18,722 nucleotides of DNA from Gemmatimonadota bacterium (GTDB taxonomy: Bacteria > Gemmatimonadota > Gemmatimonadetes > Gemmatimonadales > Gemmatimonadaceae): contig JADJAD010000005.1 in NCBI GenBank assembly GCA_016704465.1, forward strand, positions 1 to 18,722. The letters run 5' to 3'. Each line of letters opens with the position of its first letter. Within the stretch, counting starts at the first letter, position 1. Positions 1-7,591 of the stretch are shown piece after piece. The notes below the pieces were generated by a model, which was not told where the DNA came from, did not search any database, and was given only the letters and a program-made list of their open reading frames with translations. Position numbers and translations under genes: made by a program.

Positions 1-171
1 CTGCGTAGCCTGAGCGGCCTGCTTACCGAAATCGACAACGTTTGTCCATCCGCGCGCCGCCGCCGTCCCGTTTACATCAAAAGGATAGATCGCCACGCGA
101 AGCCCCTGAGCCTGTACCGTTCCGTTGGCGAACGTCAGCATCGCCAATCCGCAAAGTGACAAGAAACGCAT
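1..171 (-). CDS. Secreted CsgG/LpoB-like protein, N-terminal fragment
   Basis: The first 57 codons of a minus-strand gene run off the left edge of the window. The ATG at 171 is preceded by a good ribosome binding site (GGAGGG, five bases upstream). The product starts with a signal peptide (MRFLSLCGLAMLTFANGTVQ), probably cut after an AQA site near residue 21. There is no lipobox cysteine at the cleavage site. The mature part opens with LRVAIYPFDVNGTAAARGW, which resembles the first beta strand of CsgG/LpoB/TolB-type periplasmic or outer-membrane proteins, where a V-A-V-x-P-F pattern is common. That family call rests on a few residues and is tentative. It lies about 250 bases downstream of the preceding gene on the same strand and has its own ribosome binding site. 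It may be the last gene of the long minus-strand cluster or an independent unit. Confidence 0.6.
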   Translation of the reverse strand, partial: MRFLSLCGLAMLTFANGTVQAQGLRVAIYPFDVNGTAAARGWTNVVDFGKQAAQATQ

Positions 172-287
172 CTGCCCTCCCCCCGTCAGTCTCCGGATTC
201 CCGTCGAGTTGCGCGGAATCCACGTTTCGAGTAGCTCCAGCCAATCCTTTGCGGTAACGCGACTACTTCCGCACTCTCGACAACCGG

Positions 288-308
288 GACGGCGCAAGAC
301 GCGCCGTC
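288..308 (-). terminator. Perfect 8-bp hairpin between two minus-strand genes
   Basis: GACGGCGC, a five-base loop, then GCGCCGTC form a perfect inverted repeat. It lies 110 bases after the stop codon at 418 and 117 bases before the next start at 171. There is no T-run on either side, so it is not a canonical intrinsic terminator. It could reduce read-through or be incidental in G+C-rich DNA. Confidence 0.25.
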
Positions 309-417
309 AGACTGCAAGTGCCGACCGCAGTCACGATCTTACTACCAACCTGAGGCGGCCGCAAACGCCCACCCCGCCGCGATCGCGGAGACAGGTTTCG
401 CGCAATCCGTCCTGCCG

Positions 418-1597
418 CTAGCGATCGTCGCGTCGCTTGATATGCTCCTGCTGCTGATCCTGAGCGCGATCGTTATGTCGCGATCGCGCCTCTCGATTAA
501 GCTCAGATCTGGCATCCCGCTGATGGCCATCCATCTCCTGGCGTTCGGCGTCACTCGCCGTCTGGGCAGGTGTGCTCCAGGACCCAGCTCGGTGTTCCTG
601 CCCAGGCTTCCGTGGCTTCGACTCCGAGTCCGAGACTTATGCGTCGTCGTGAAATTTAGACGCTCCGCTGATCTGGAGGACGACCCTGCGCTATCTACTT
701 CCCGAACAACGCTTTCGGGGCTGAAAGCCCGGCTCATCAAACCATCTGGTGCAAGTCGTTGTTGGTTTCCGGGAAACGCCGGGCCTGGGTCCTCTTCGTA
801 CGGATGAGAACCCTGGCGGCCGCGCACGTCTTGCTCGACAGCCCTGGCCTGGGCCTCGTGCGCTCTCGGACCTTGCATCTGCTCCCCGAGAGTTTTGGTG
901 AAATCCGCTCGACCGTCCGACAGCACATTGTCCGCCGTCGCAGCAGCCTGGCTGCGCTCGTACTGCTCGATCCCTTCCTTGAGCTCCATCCGCTGGCGGG
1001 CCGTATTGTGTTCGGATGGACGAACGATTCGGGCATTCGCTTCGCGTTCGGCGACCTGTTCGCTTTGACGCCCCTCGAAATACTGAAGGGTAGCTGCTCC
1101 GCGATCTCCGGTCGGCGGGCGAGACGGTTCCTTTGCTTTGGAATCCGGTGCCGCTCCCTGCTCACTGACGGGCGACACGCGCCCGGGCTCTGTACTCTCT
1201 CGGCTTCTGGCTGTCCGGACGCTCCTGCGGGTGTGCCCCGGCTGGCCACCTTCACCACCTCGATCGGCCGCAGCGCCTCGTGCCCGCTCTCGAGACTGTT
1301 CCGCTTCGATTCGGTCGATATCGGCGTCGGTGGCGCTTAGCTGCGCTCCTTCGGCGGATGGAGTGCCTGGTCCCGCCTCCGCCTGCCCAGCGTCGGCTCA
1401 TGCTCGCGCCGTCCGTGCGTCGCTCACCCGCGCCCGCTTGTCTGACGTGCTCGCCGTCCGAGAATTCGCGTCAGCTACGGCGCGCTGCGCTCCGCACTTT
1501 CTCGGCCCGCGCAATTGCATCGCGCGCTCGAGCCTCCTTCGCGTCGTTTTCTTCGTTGCGGCGATCGATGATCTAGGGGCTTCTTTGCATTACGCAT
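418..1597 (-). CDS. Very hydrophilic, probably coiled-coil protein (frame broken)
   Basis: This gene is not recognised. Reading minus strand and switching frame gives about 390 residues rich in Glu, Arg, Ala, Gln and Asp with almost no hydrophobic stretches. The start could be ATG at 1597, or GTG at 1606 overlapping the stop of the HNH gene. Coding-like pieces include NEENDAKEARARDAIARAEK near the start, ATDADIDRIEAEQSRERARG near 1300, TARQRMELKEGIEQYERSQ near 1000 and LNREARSRHNDRAQDQQQEH at the C-terminus, ending in TAG at 418-420. The pieces lie in different frames, with breaks near 1575, 1480, 1405 and 640. The pattern suggests disorder and coiled coil. No relaxase HxH motif or Walker motif is visible. 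Its place directly behind the coupling-ATPase and HNH genes suggests an accessory role in the same system, but this is inference. Confidence 0.55.
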
Positions 1598-1602
1598 CCG
1601 AA

Positions 1603-2169
1603 TCACCTCGTGCCCGGTAACCTTGCGACTGAATGAAGACTACCTGTCAACCACAGCGACTCCATCACTTCACCTTCGGGTGCGTTCTCGCGAGATCGCG
1701 TTTGTCGAGCGATTTCCTCGTCCGGCGATCGTGACTCTTCCTTCGACTCCAACTCACGTTCCTGGATCCACTCGCGTTGAAGTCGAGCCACGGCAAAGCG
1801 ATCCCACCAGTCCTCGTTGACCTGCTCGAGCCGCCGCTGTTCCGATCTCGATCCACCCATGCCCCTAAACCAACTCACCGGCGCTACCGCGCCACTTGCG
1901 AAGCTATCGCCGTGTGCTTTCACGTGACATTCGCTGCAGACGGCGGCACAGTTGTCGGCGGATCTTACAAACGACCGAGTGTGTTCCTCTTCGCTGAAAT
2001 CCGCGCTCTGTGCGGGGATCACGTGATGGGCCTCGGCCTTTTCCGCCGAATTCAGTTTCTCGCGGCAGTGCGCACACTTGCCACCCTGTCGGATAAAGAC
2101 CTCGCGTAACGTTGCCTCAGAAAAGCGGTATTTCCCGCGGTACCCATCGGCAAGTTGAGTCTTTGACAT
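1603..2169 (-). CDS. HNH endonuclease-like protein
   Basis: The 188-residue product carries a zinc-type HNH core. A CAHC pair at residues 32-35 is followed by EAHHVIPAQ (residues 46-54) with the paired histidines, then ADN (71-73), then CSECHVKAH (78-86) supplying the second cysteine pair and the last histidine. This arrangement is typical of HNH nucleases of the McrA/Cas9-like fold, which cut DNA using one metal ion. The C-terminal 90 residues are charged and probably helical (WWDRFAVARLQREWIQEREL). I chose ATG 2169 because the core starts soon after it. A GTG at 2310 is in frame, but it would overlap the 35-residue gene and add a low-quality serine-rich leader. The gene sits between the coupling-ATPase and the hydrophilic protein. 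It could nick or process DNA during transfer or act on incoming DNA; the sequence does not decide. Confidence 0.75.
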   Translation of the reverse strand: MSKTQLADGYRGKYRFSEATLREVFIRQGGKCAHCREKLNSAEKAEAHHVIPAQSADFSEEEHTRSFVRSADNCAAVCSECHVKAHGDSFASGAVAPVSWFRGMGGSRSEQRRLEQVNEDWWDRFAVARLQREWIQERELESKEESRSPDEEIARQTRSRENAPEGEVMESLWLTGSLHSVARLPGTR

Positions 2170-2294
2170 GGCTTGTGTCTCGTCCCTGGAGTTCGTGAAG
2201 CGTGCGGCTGACGCGCGGCTGCTCCGCAACATCGCGCCTGACCCAATAACAGTGCTCCAACAGGGCCATTCATACGAATCCCAGTGGTCGATGG

Positions 2295-2402
2295 TTACGG
2301 AAACATCCACCAGTACGCCCGTCCGAACGTTCCCCTAATCACGCCCCACGCCGTGACGACCGCGAAGAGGATGAACCCCCACTTCAACAGAAATCGAATC
2401 AT
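2295..2402 (-). CDS. 35-residue single-pass membrane peptide
   Basis: This small gene starts ATG ten bases after the stop of the coupling-ATPase gene, with a GAGAT ribosome-binding-like site between them. The product is a basic N-terminus (MIRFLLKWG), a hydrophobic helix of about 13 residues (FILFAVVTAWGVI) and an aromatic C-terminus (FGRAYWWMFP). It is too short to be picked up by ordinary gene callers. Tight spacing, a clean membrane helix and a second, similar tiny gene in the same operon (6615-6716) favour a real gene. No family is recognised. A role as a small subunit or assembly factor for the membrane ATPase encoded just upstream is plausible but inferred. Confidence 0.55.
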   Translation of the reverse strand: MIRFLLKWGFILFAVVTAWGVIRGTFGRAYWWMFP

Positions 2403-2411
2403 CGCGCTATC

Positions 2412-4344
2412 TCACAATGGATGCACGCGCCATCGCAGCGTCGTGCGTTCGAACGCAGACCGGGACCCGAGCAGACCGATGGCTTCCGCGTACGCGATCC
2501 CTTCGCGGCGATTGGGGGTCGCCAGCCTCGCGAACTCTTCAGGCCCCACCGCCTGGTCATAGTCGTCCTGACGTCCCAGCGACTGCCCTCCGAAGGCAAA
2601 GCGATCCTGCAAGCGGCTGGACGAGACTTTCGCCACAAGCGACCGACCGAAGATCGCCGACGCGAACTCGTTTGTTTTCGCGTCGGTGTTTCGCAGGAAA
2701 GCTTCAGCGCACAGTTACCAACCAGGTTCTCCACCACCTCTTCCGCTGCGCCCGCTGCACGCGCGGCTTTCAACAACGCCGGATAGTTCTGCGTCGCGAT
2801 GATGTTCGCATGGCGGCTCTGGCGCGACCGTTCAAAGAAGTCGGCATCGCCGCGACCTTGACTCGTCGTCATGAACTGCTGGAACTCGTCGCACAGGAAG
2901 AAGCTGTTCCGCGACTTGGACGGATTGCGGAGCACCTCCCGGAAGAATTCGAGCTTGATCAGGGTGCAGACCGTGCGAGACATGGCTTCGCGATCGGCCA
3001 CGGGCATGTAGACGTACAGCACCTTTCCGTCGCGCAGCAGATCCACGGGATTGACGGATGACTCACCCGCAAAAAAGGTGCTGTACGGTTCGACCAGGAA
3101 AGGATCCAGCAGCGTGGTGAGTTGTGCGCTGATCGAGGACCGGGTGTTCGGCGCGAGACCAAACCACTCGCGCATGAAGTAGCGGATCGCCGTGAGCGCC
3201 ACGCGATCCCTCGGATCCGTCGCGAGAATACGGCGTCGAATGGCCGCGTCGCTCGACGCCATTTCCTCCACATCCACGAACGATGGGGGTTCGCCCTCAT
3301 TCGTGACGCGGATCAAGCGAATCGCATGCCGGAGAAATCGCTTCGCATTGTCAATCCAGAACGATTCGTTCCCCGCCGTCCCGCGCCCAGCGCCTGCATC
3401 GTCGCCGCCAGCCGCTCAGCGATCTCCATCTCGTCGTCCGGACAGTCAAGCGGATTCCAACGCGCACTTTGGTCCGGATTTCCAGGATCGAGCACGAGCA
3501 GATCATCGGCTCGTCCGATTCTGGCCATGAGCCTGGAGATCTTGTCCCGGTAGTCTCCCTTTGGATCCAGAATGAGTCCCGAGGCCGGCAAACCTCCCTG
3601 CGCGGAGCTACCGAGCAGTCCATCCAGCAACGCGTTCAGTACACAGACGGTCTTGCCCGACCCTGGTTGGCCAAACACGATGCAACTGGTAAAGAAGTCG
3701 TCCCAGTACCAGTCCACGCCGCCGGCTCGAAAGGACGATTCGTCCACGACGAGCACGGGAGGCTCATCTTGTGGGCGCTCGGTCCCGTCGACTACCTGCG
3801 GCTTGAACGCACTCAAGCCGCGATTGTCCTCCAGTGCGCGCCACCGCTCGAAGGACTCCACGAGAAGTCCGCGTCCATACACAGGAAACAGGCCGATCGC
3901 CGCCAACGACAGCCACCAGAGCCCTCCGGTCAGAAACGAGAGCGCCCGCAGCGATGGCGCCCAATGCTGCATCACGCTCAAGGCCGTGAGCGCAACGAAC
4001 GTCATCGCCACCCACGAAAACACGCGTCCTGATCGACTCACAGCGACGACGAACTGCTGCCAACTCCGCTGCAGGAGCAGCGGTGATCCATTGTAGGTCA
4101 GCGCGAATCGTGCCTCGAGGTACCGCTGCAACGGCTGATTCAAGGACCAGCAGAGCTGGAGCAGCGCCCCGAAGTACGCCACGGTCAGGATGAGGCGAAA
4201 GGGACGCCCATCCGGCGACTTCGGCATGAGGTGAGCGACCAGAAGAACTCCGCAGGCGATCGCGGCTGGTGGCAGCAGATCGCTGCGAGCTTCGTGGAAT
4301 GCGGCGCGAAGACCGTCCTCCGAGCGATCGGCCGGCTCGCTCAC
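2412..4344 (-). CDS. VirD4/TraG-like type IV coupling ATPase (two frameshifts)
   Basis: About 640 residues when read through two indels. The N-terminus has four likely membrane segments (near residues 23-40, 51-66, 109-125 and 138-156). The ATPase domain follows, with Walker A GQPGSGKT at 225-232 and LILDPKGDYRDKI at about 257-269, a pattern typical of VirD4/TraD/TraG coupling proteins. Beyond the first break come NESFWIDNAKRFL, a Walker B strand FFLCDEFQQF and RQSRHANIIATQN, again typical of the family. Coupling proteins are inner-membrane hexamers that bring DNA or protein substrates to a type IV secretion channel. Breaks lie near 3375 (in a GGGACGGCGGGG stretch) and near 2700, where one more T would give ALKLFLRNTDAKTNEFAS. 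The GTG start at 4344 overlaps the stop of the upstream AAA+ gene (GTGA), so translation is coupled. Two membrane segments are usual for VirD4; four is less common. Confidence 0.88.
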
Positions 4345-5333
4345 ACCAACTCTACCTGGAGATCACCGTTCGGCGCCTGACCGATGCGTACTCGCTTCGC
4401 TCCCTGCTGCTTGGCGGCGACAAACGAAGGTCCGAGCACTGCACTGATCTCACGATCCAACTCGCGAATACCGAATTTCGCGAGCTTTGCGCCAGCCACC
4501 ATGGCGTCGAAGATGACCTGCGGATCGACGTGCTGCAGCTCCAATCCGTACTCCTTAGCCGCCGAGATCATCTTCATTACGGCAATCTCGGCGATCACGA
4601 TACCTTCGAGCGGCTTGAAGACGTATACGCGATCGATGCGACCGATGATCTCGGGGCGAAACACTCCAGAGGAGGCGAGGTGGCTCTTCACGGCATTCAC
4701 CATTTCGTGATAGTCCTCGACCTGCTCCTGGATCTGGCCGATCGCCTGCGCCTCCGCGTTGCTGGTCAGGATGATGACGGACTGCGTGAAATCGGCTACT
4801 TCACCGCTGCCCTGCTCCGTCAGGCGTCCATCACCCATCATGGGCAGAAAGAGATCGAACACACCGCTGTACGCCTTCTCGACCTCGTCGAACAGAATCA
4901 CGCGCTTCGGATTGTTGATGACCGGTCGCGTCAATTTGCCGCCCTGACCGGAGCCAACGTATCCGACCGGCGTGCCAATCAAGTGTGTCTTGGCTTCCGG
5001 CCCTGAGAAGGACGGACACTCGAGGTAGAGGAGCGACTTCTCATCGCCATACAGGTACTCGGCCATGGCCTTGGCGAGCTCCGTCTTGCCCGTCCCCGTA
5101 GGGCCAAGAAAGAGCAGGTTGGCAATTGGTCGCTTACGCTTCTCCTTGGCCCACTCGATCATCAGAAGCTGCGACACGTCGTCGATGACGTGGTCCTGCC
5201 CTCTTACACGTTCCCGGAGCTTCGCCGCCATCTGGTCCGGCGCTAATCTCGCGCGAGGCCCTCCGCTTTGCGCCTCGAGGAGCTTCAGGAGTGCGGACTT
5301 GTCCGTCAGGCGGTCGAGTATGCTGTCACTCAT
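4341..5333 (-). CDS. Single-ring Clp/HSP100-type AAA+ ATPase
   Basis: An intact 330-residue protein that matches the second ATPase module of ClpA/ClpB. After a short helical N-terminus come RVRGQDHVIDDV (43-53), Walker A GPTGTGKT (77-84), the substrate-gripping pore loop GYVG (124-127) followed by a GG-K-L-T pattern, Walker B VILFDEVEKA (145-154), sensor 1 LTSN (189-192), a probable arginine finger in FRPEIIGRID (225-234) and sensor 2 GIRELDR (288-294). All catalytic positions are present. It lacks the N-domain, first ring and middle domain of ClpB, and I see no ClpP-docking tripeptide. Such proteins thread and unfold proteins or remodel complexes. Start and stop overlap the flanking genes (ATGA at 5330-5333, GTGA at 4341-4344). 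It probably works with the degenerate AAA+ protein upstream and the coupling ATPase downstream. Confidence 0.9.
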   Translation of the reverse strand: MSDSILDRLTDKSALLKLLEAQSGGPRARLAPDQMAAKLRERVRGQDHVIDDVSQLLMIEWAKEKRKRPIANLLFLGPTGTGKTELAKAMAEYLYGDEKSLLYLECPSFSGPEAKTHLIGTPVGYVGSGQGGKLTRPVINNPKRVILFDEVEKAYSGVFDLFLPMMGDGRLTEQGSGEVADFTQSVIILTSNAEAQAIGQIQEQVEDYHEMVNAVKSHLASSGVFRPEIIGRIDRVYVFKPLEGIVIAEIAVMKMISAAKEYGLELQHVDPQVIFDAMVAGAKLAKFGIRELDREISAVLGPSFVAAKQQGAKRVRIGQAPNGDLQVELV

Positions 5334-6601
5334 CGCTGGTCAGGGGCTCGGGATGGCACGTTCTCTCTCGGAGCGTTGTCGATCGTGCCGATGGATATCG
5401 CCTGCTGTCCGTCCGTAATCGCTCGATGCGCCGGGTCGCGGACGATCTTGGCTACTCGGCTCGGGGTGAGCTCCAACGAACTCAGTTCACGTACGACTTG
5501 TACTTCTCGTGCCAACGTCGCCTCATGGATACGCGAGATGCGGACGCCGAAGCGCTGGGCCTCTCGGTCGATGAGTCCAGCGATGATCTCCGCCAATACC
5601 ATCGGGGGCGGGAGGACAAGCGGATGGGCACCATTCAAGGCCCAGGCGAGTCGACGATCAACGCCCAGCTCCGCGACGATGCGATCCAGCAATTGCGTCT
5701 GTCCTGTCCCAATGGATTCCACTGCCCCAATATCGGAGAGCGCATCGGCACTTCTATGCACGAGAAGAAGGATTACGGTATTGCGGCAGCTCACGCGCGC
5801 GCCCGATGCGGCGTCGAGCAGCGGTGCTCCGGACGCCACCGCCACCAGCTGTGACACCGCCTCCGCTGGGAGCTGGTCGGCAGCTTCGATGACGAGGACC
5901 TGCGCCGGATCCGCTCGCACCGCCTCGACCAGCGGTGCGACGACATCCCCTCCGGACGTCGCGTCGACGACGGTCCCTCCGCCTCGGGTATAGAGGTGAG
6001 CGGCCAGTCGGGCGGCGAGAAATCGTTTGCCGATCCCCCTACCGCCAATGAGGAGATGTATCCCAAGCGGCGCGTTTCCACCGCCATCAGCCGCGCGCGC
6101 GCGGAGCTCCGCGGTCTGGCGCAGTGATCGCACGATTCGATCCAGTGCGCGCTGGTGTCCGCGAACCTCTCTCTTGAGAAGGTCGAGCATGAGCGCGTAA
6201 TCCGCGGGTGACTGCGGAACGAACGGTGAAGGCGGCGGCTCCGATGACTTCGACCGTGCGGCGCTTGAGTCACTCGCCGTGACTCCAGCCGCGCCCGGCG
6301 CGGAAGAGGCACTACCGTTCGACCGCGACAAGGCCGCCACTCCGCCTGGGACCGGCTCGCCGGACACTTGGGCAATCCACTCGATGATTCCCCCCACGTA
6401 TCGCATCGCGTACAAGCGCAAGAGCCAACTGGAATGGAAGCGTAGGAGGTAGATGGTGCTCGCGAAGATCCCGCACAGGACGGTCAGCACCACGTGAAGC
6501 GGTGACAGTCGTTGCGCGAGACTCAGCACGAAGTAGCAGCCGAGAAGCCAGCCGATGAACTGCACGACCGGATGCTGCCATGGCGAAGTCGCCCGTGTCA
6601 T
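5330..6601 (-). CDS. Membrane-anchored degenerate Clp-like AAA+ protein
   Basis: An intact 423-residue protein. Two hydrophobic segments (about 12-28 and 35-53) anchor it in the membrane. A Ser/Pro/Ala-rich linker (90-130) leads to a module that aligns with the downstream AAA+ ATPase: an R-G-H-Q sequence near 147-150 corresponds to its R-G-Q-D. The P-loop reads GGRGIGKR (186-193), with Arg where Thr or Ser should coordinate magnesium. The Walker B site reads VLVIEAADQL (235-244), with E-A replacing D-E. The sensor 1 strand TVILLLVHR lacks the usual Asn, and the arginine finger and sensor 2 are not evident. It is therefore probably unable to hydrolyse ATP and may be a structural or regulatory partner that tethers the active ring to the membrane; this is inference. 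A TGAGG sequence ten bases before ATG 6601, overlapping the upstream stop, supports the start. Confidence 0.8.
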   Translation of the reverse strand: MTRATSPWQHPVVQFIGWLLGCYFVLSLAQRLSPLHVVLTVLCGIFASTIYLLRFHSSWLLRLYAMRYVGGIIEWIAQVSGEPVPGGVAALSRSNGSASSAPGAAGVTASDSSAARSKSSEPPPSPFVPQSPADYALMLDLLKREVRGHQRALDRIVRSLRQTAELRARAADGGGNAPLGIHLLIGGRGIGKRFLAARLAAHLYTRGGGTVVDATSGGDVVAPLVEAVRADPAQVLVIEAADQLPAEAVSQLVAVASGAPLLDAASGARVSCRNTVILLLVHRSADALSDIGAVESIGTGQTQLLDRIVAELGVDRRLAWALNGAHPLVLPPPMVLAEIIAGLIDREAQRFGVRISRIHEATLAREVQVVRELSSLELTPSRVAKIVRDPAHRAITDGQQAISIGTIDNAPRENVPSRAPDQR

Positions 6602-6614
6602 GACGTGAACAACC

Positions 6615-6716
6615 TCAAAAAAGCATCATCAGTATTCCAGCTACTGCAACTCCTGCCGTGATGCGAAACGGCATGGACGACTTCCACAGGTCTTGCAGAT
6701 TGCGGGAAACGTTCAT
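6615..6716 (-). CDS. 33-residue membrane peptide
   Basis: The ATG overlaps the stop of the upstream gene (CGATGA), and the stop lies 13 bases before the next start, so the reading frame fills an otherwise empty slot in a compact operon. The product has a polar N-terminus (MNVSRNLQDLWKSSMPFR) and a hydrophobic C-terminal helix (ITAGVAVAGILMMLF). This fits a tail-anchored micro-protein with the N-terminus in the cytoplasm. I do not recognise a family. Start-stop coupling on both sides and the membrane helix are the evidence. Together with the 35-residue peptide at 2295-2402 it makes two tiny membrane proteins in one cluster, which suggests small subunits of a membrane complex. Confidence 0.6.
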   Translation of the reverse strand: MNVSRNLQDLWKSSMPFRITAGVAVAGILMMLF

Positions 6717-7528
6717 CGGCTCATCATCGAGACAAGCTGTGTCCCGCCTTCGGGCAGGATGCCACTGTACCAGGTACCGGCGCTGGTATTGGCGCCCACG
6801 GTGATTCCCCCGACTCCATCCTTCAGCGCATGCAGCGTGATGCTCGGAACCCGACCAGCGACGACCGGGATGCTGACGGTGGAGCCGGCGTTGGTGAGCG
6901 CGAAGGGGCCAAAGGTGGCGCCGGTATCGGTCGAAAGACTTACCATGTCACCATCCTCAGCACAGGTGTCGAAGAGGCGCACGGTGATGAACTGCGCGTC
7001 GTGCGCCGCGAGCGCGGCCTGTAGTTCGGGCGACGCGCCACTGAGGTCGGCGATGATTTCAGCGGCGCGGGCCGGCAAGTCCGGCTGCGCGGCGCGAGCA
7101 GCATCCAGGTCTCCCCGCGTAAACTGGATAGGCGCCCTCGGGTCCGCGTTCTGGTGCGACACGTACGCCGTTGCAGAAGTCTCAGCGGCGCCGGCCGACC
7201 CGGAGCGCATGGCGAGGATCCCGCCCGTTAGCAGGCCGAGGGCGACAACGCCGATGATGAGGAAGCGGGCGTGCTTGCTGCGCCCTCGGGTTGAAGTCTG
7301 CCCGGTCCGTGCGGACGGGGCGTCCGCTCGTCCTCCGGTCGATGAGCGCGATGCTGACGCACTGGTTGGCGCCAATGGACTCGTCGGTGCTGTGGGCGGC
7401 CGTACGGACCCACCGAGGTCCTGTGAGGGTGTCGAAAGTGGTGTTGCTCGAACCGGTTGACCGCTCGGCTTCGGTTTCTGGGGTCCATTGCAAGGCGCTC
7501 GTGATGTGTGGAAGACGTTCAGCTTCAC
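6713..7528 (-). CDS. Single-pass membrane protein with Pro-rich tail and periplasmic beta domain
   Basis: The 271-residue product is not recognised. Residues 1-85 are Pro-, Ser-, Thr- and Ala-rich and end in a basic patch (RGRSKHAR). A membrane helix follows (FLIIGVVALGLLTGGILAM, about 89-107). The remaining 165 residues would be periplasmic: a helical part (FTRGDLDAARAAQPDLPARA) and then a beta-rich part (QFITVRLFDTCAEDGDMVSL to the end), which looks like a small beta sandwich. The layout is like TonB, VirB10 or other envelope-spanning connectors, but no VirB10-specific motif is visible. The GTG start at 7528 is the first in frame; an ATG at about 7574 would need an indel. Its stop overlaps the start of the 33-residue gene. 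In context it may link the cytoplasmic ATPases to outer components. Confidence 0.7.
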   Translation of the reverse strand: MKLNVFHTSRAPCNGPQKPKPSGQPVRATPLSTPSQDLGGSVRPPTAPTSPLAPTSASASRSSTGGRADAPSARTGQTSTRGRSKHARFLIIGVVALGLLTGGILAMRSGSAGAAETSATAYVSHQNADPRAPIQFTRGDLDAARAAQPDLPARAAEIIADLSGASPELQAALAAHDAQFITVRLFDTCAEDGDMVSLSTDTGATFGPFALTNAGSTVSIPVVAGRVPSITLHALKDGVGGITVGANTSAGTWYSGILPEGGTQLVSMMSR

Positions 7529-7591
7529 CTGACGGCGCGCAGGACGCAGTTGGCGCGGCCGAGCCTCTGGAGCATTACCGTTCTCGACTTC

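Noticed and set aside
2169..2310. Longer HNH protein starting at GTG 2310
   Set aside because: The extra 47 residues look like non-coding translation and would overlap the 35-residue membrane gene; ATG 2169 fits the domain better.
1..2310. Toxin-antitoxin or restriction-modification reading of the HNH region
   Set aside because: No methyltransferase motif and no small antitoxin-like partner is visible next to the HNH gene.
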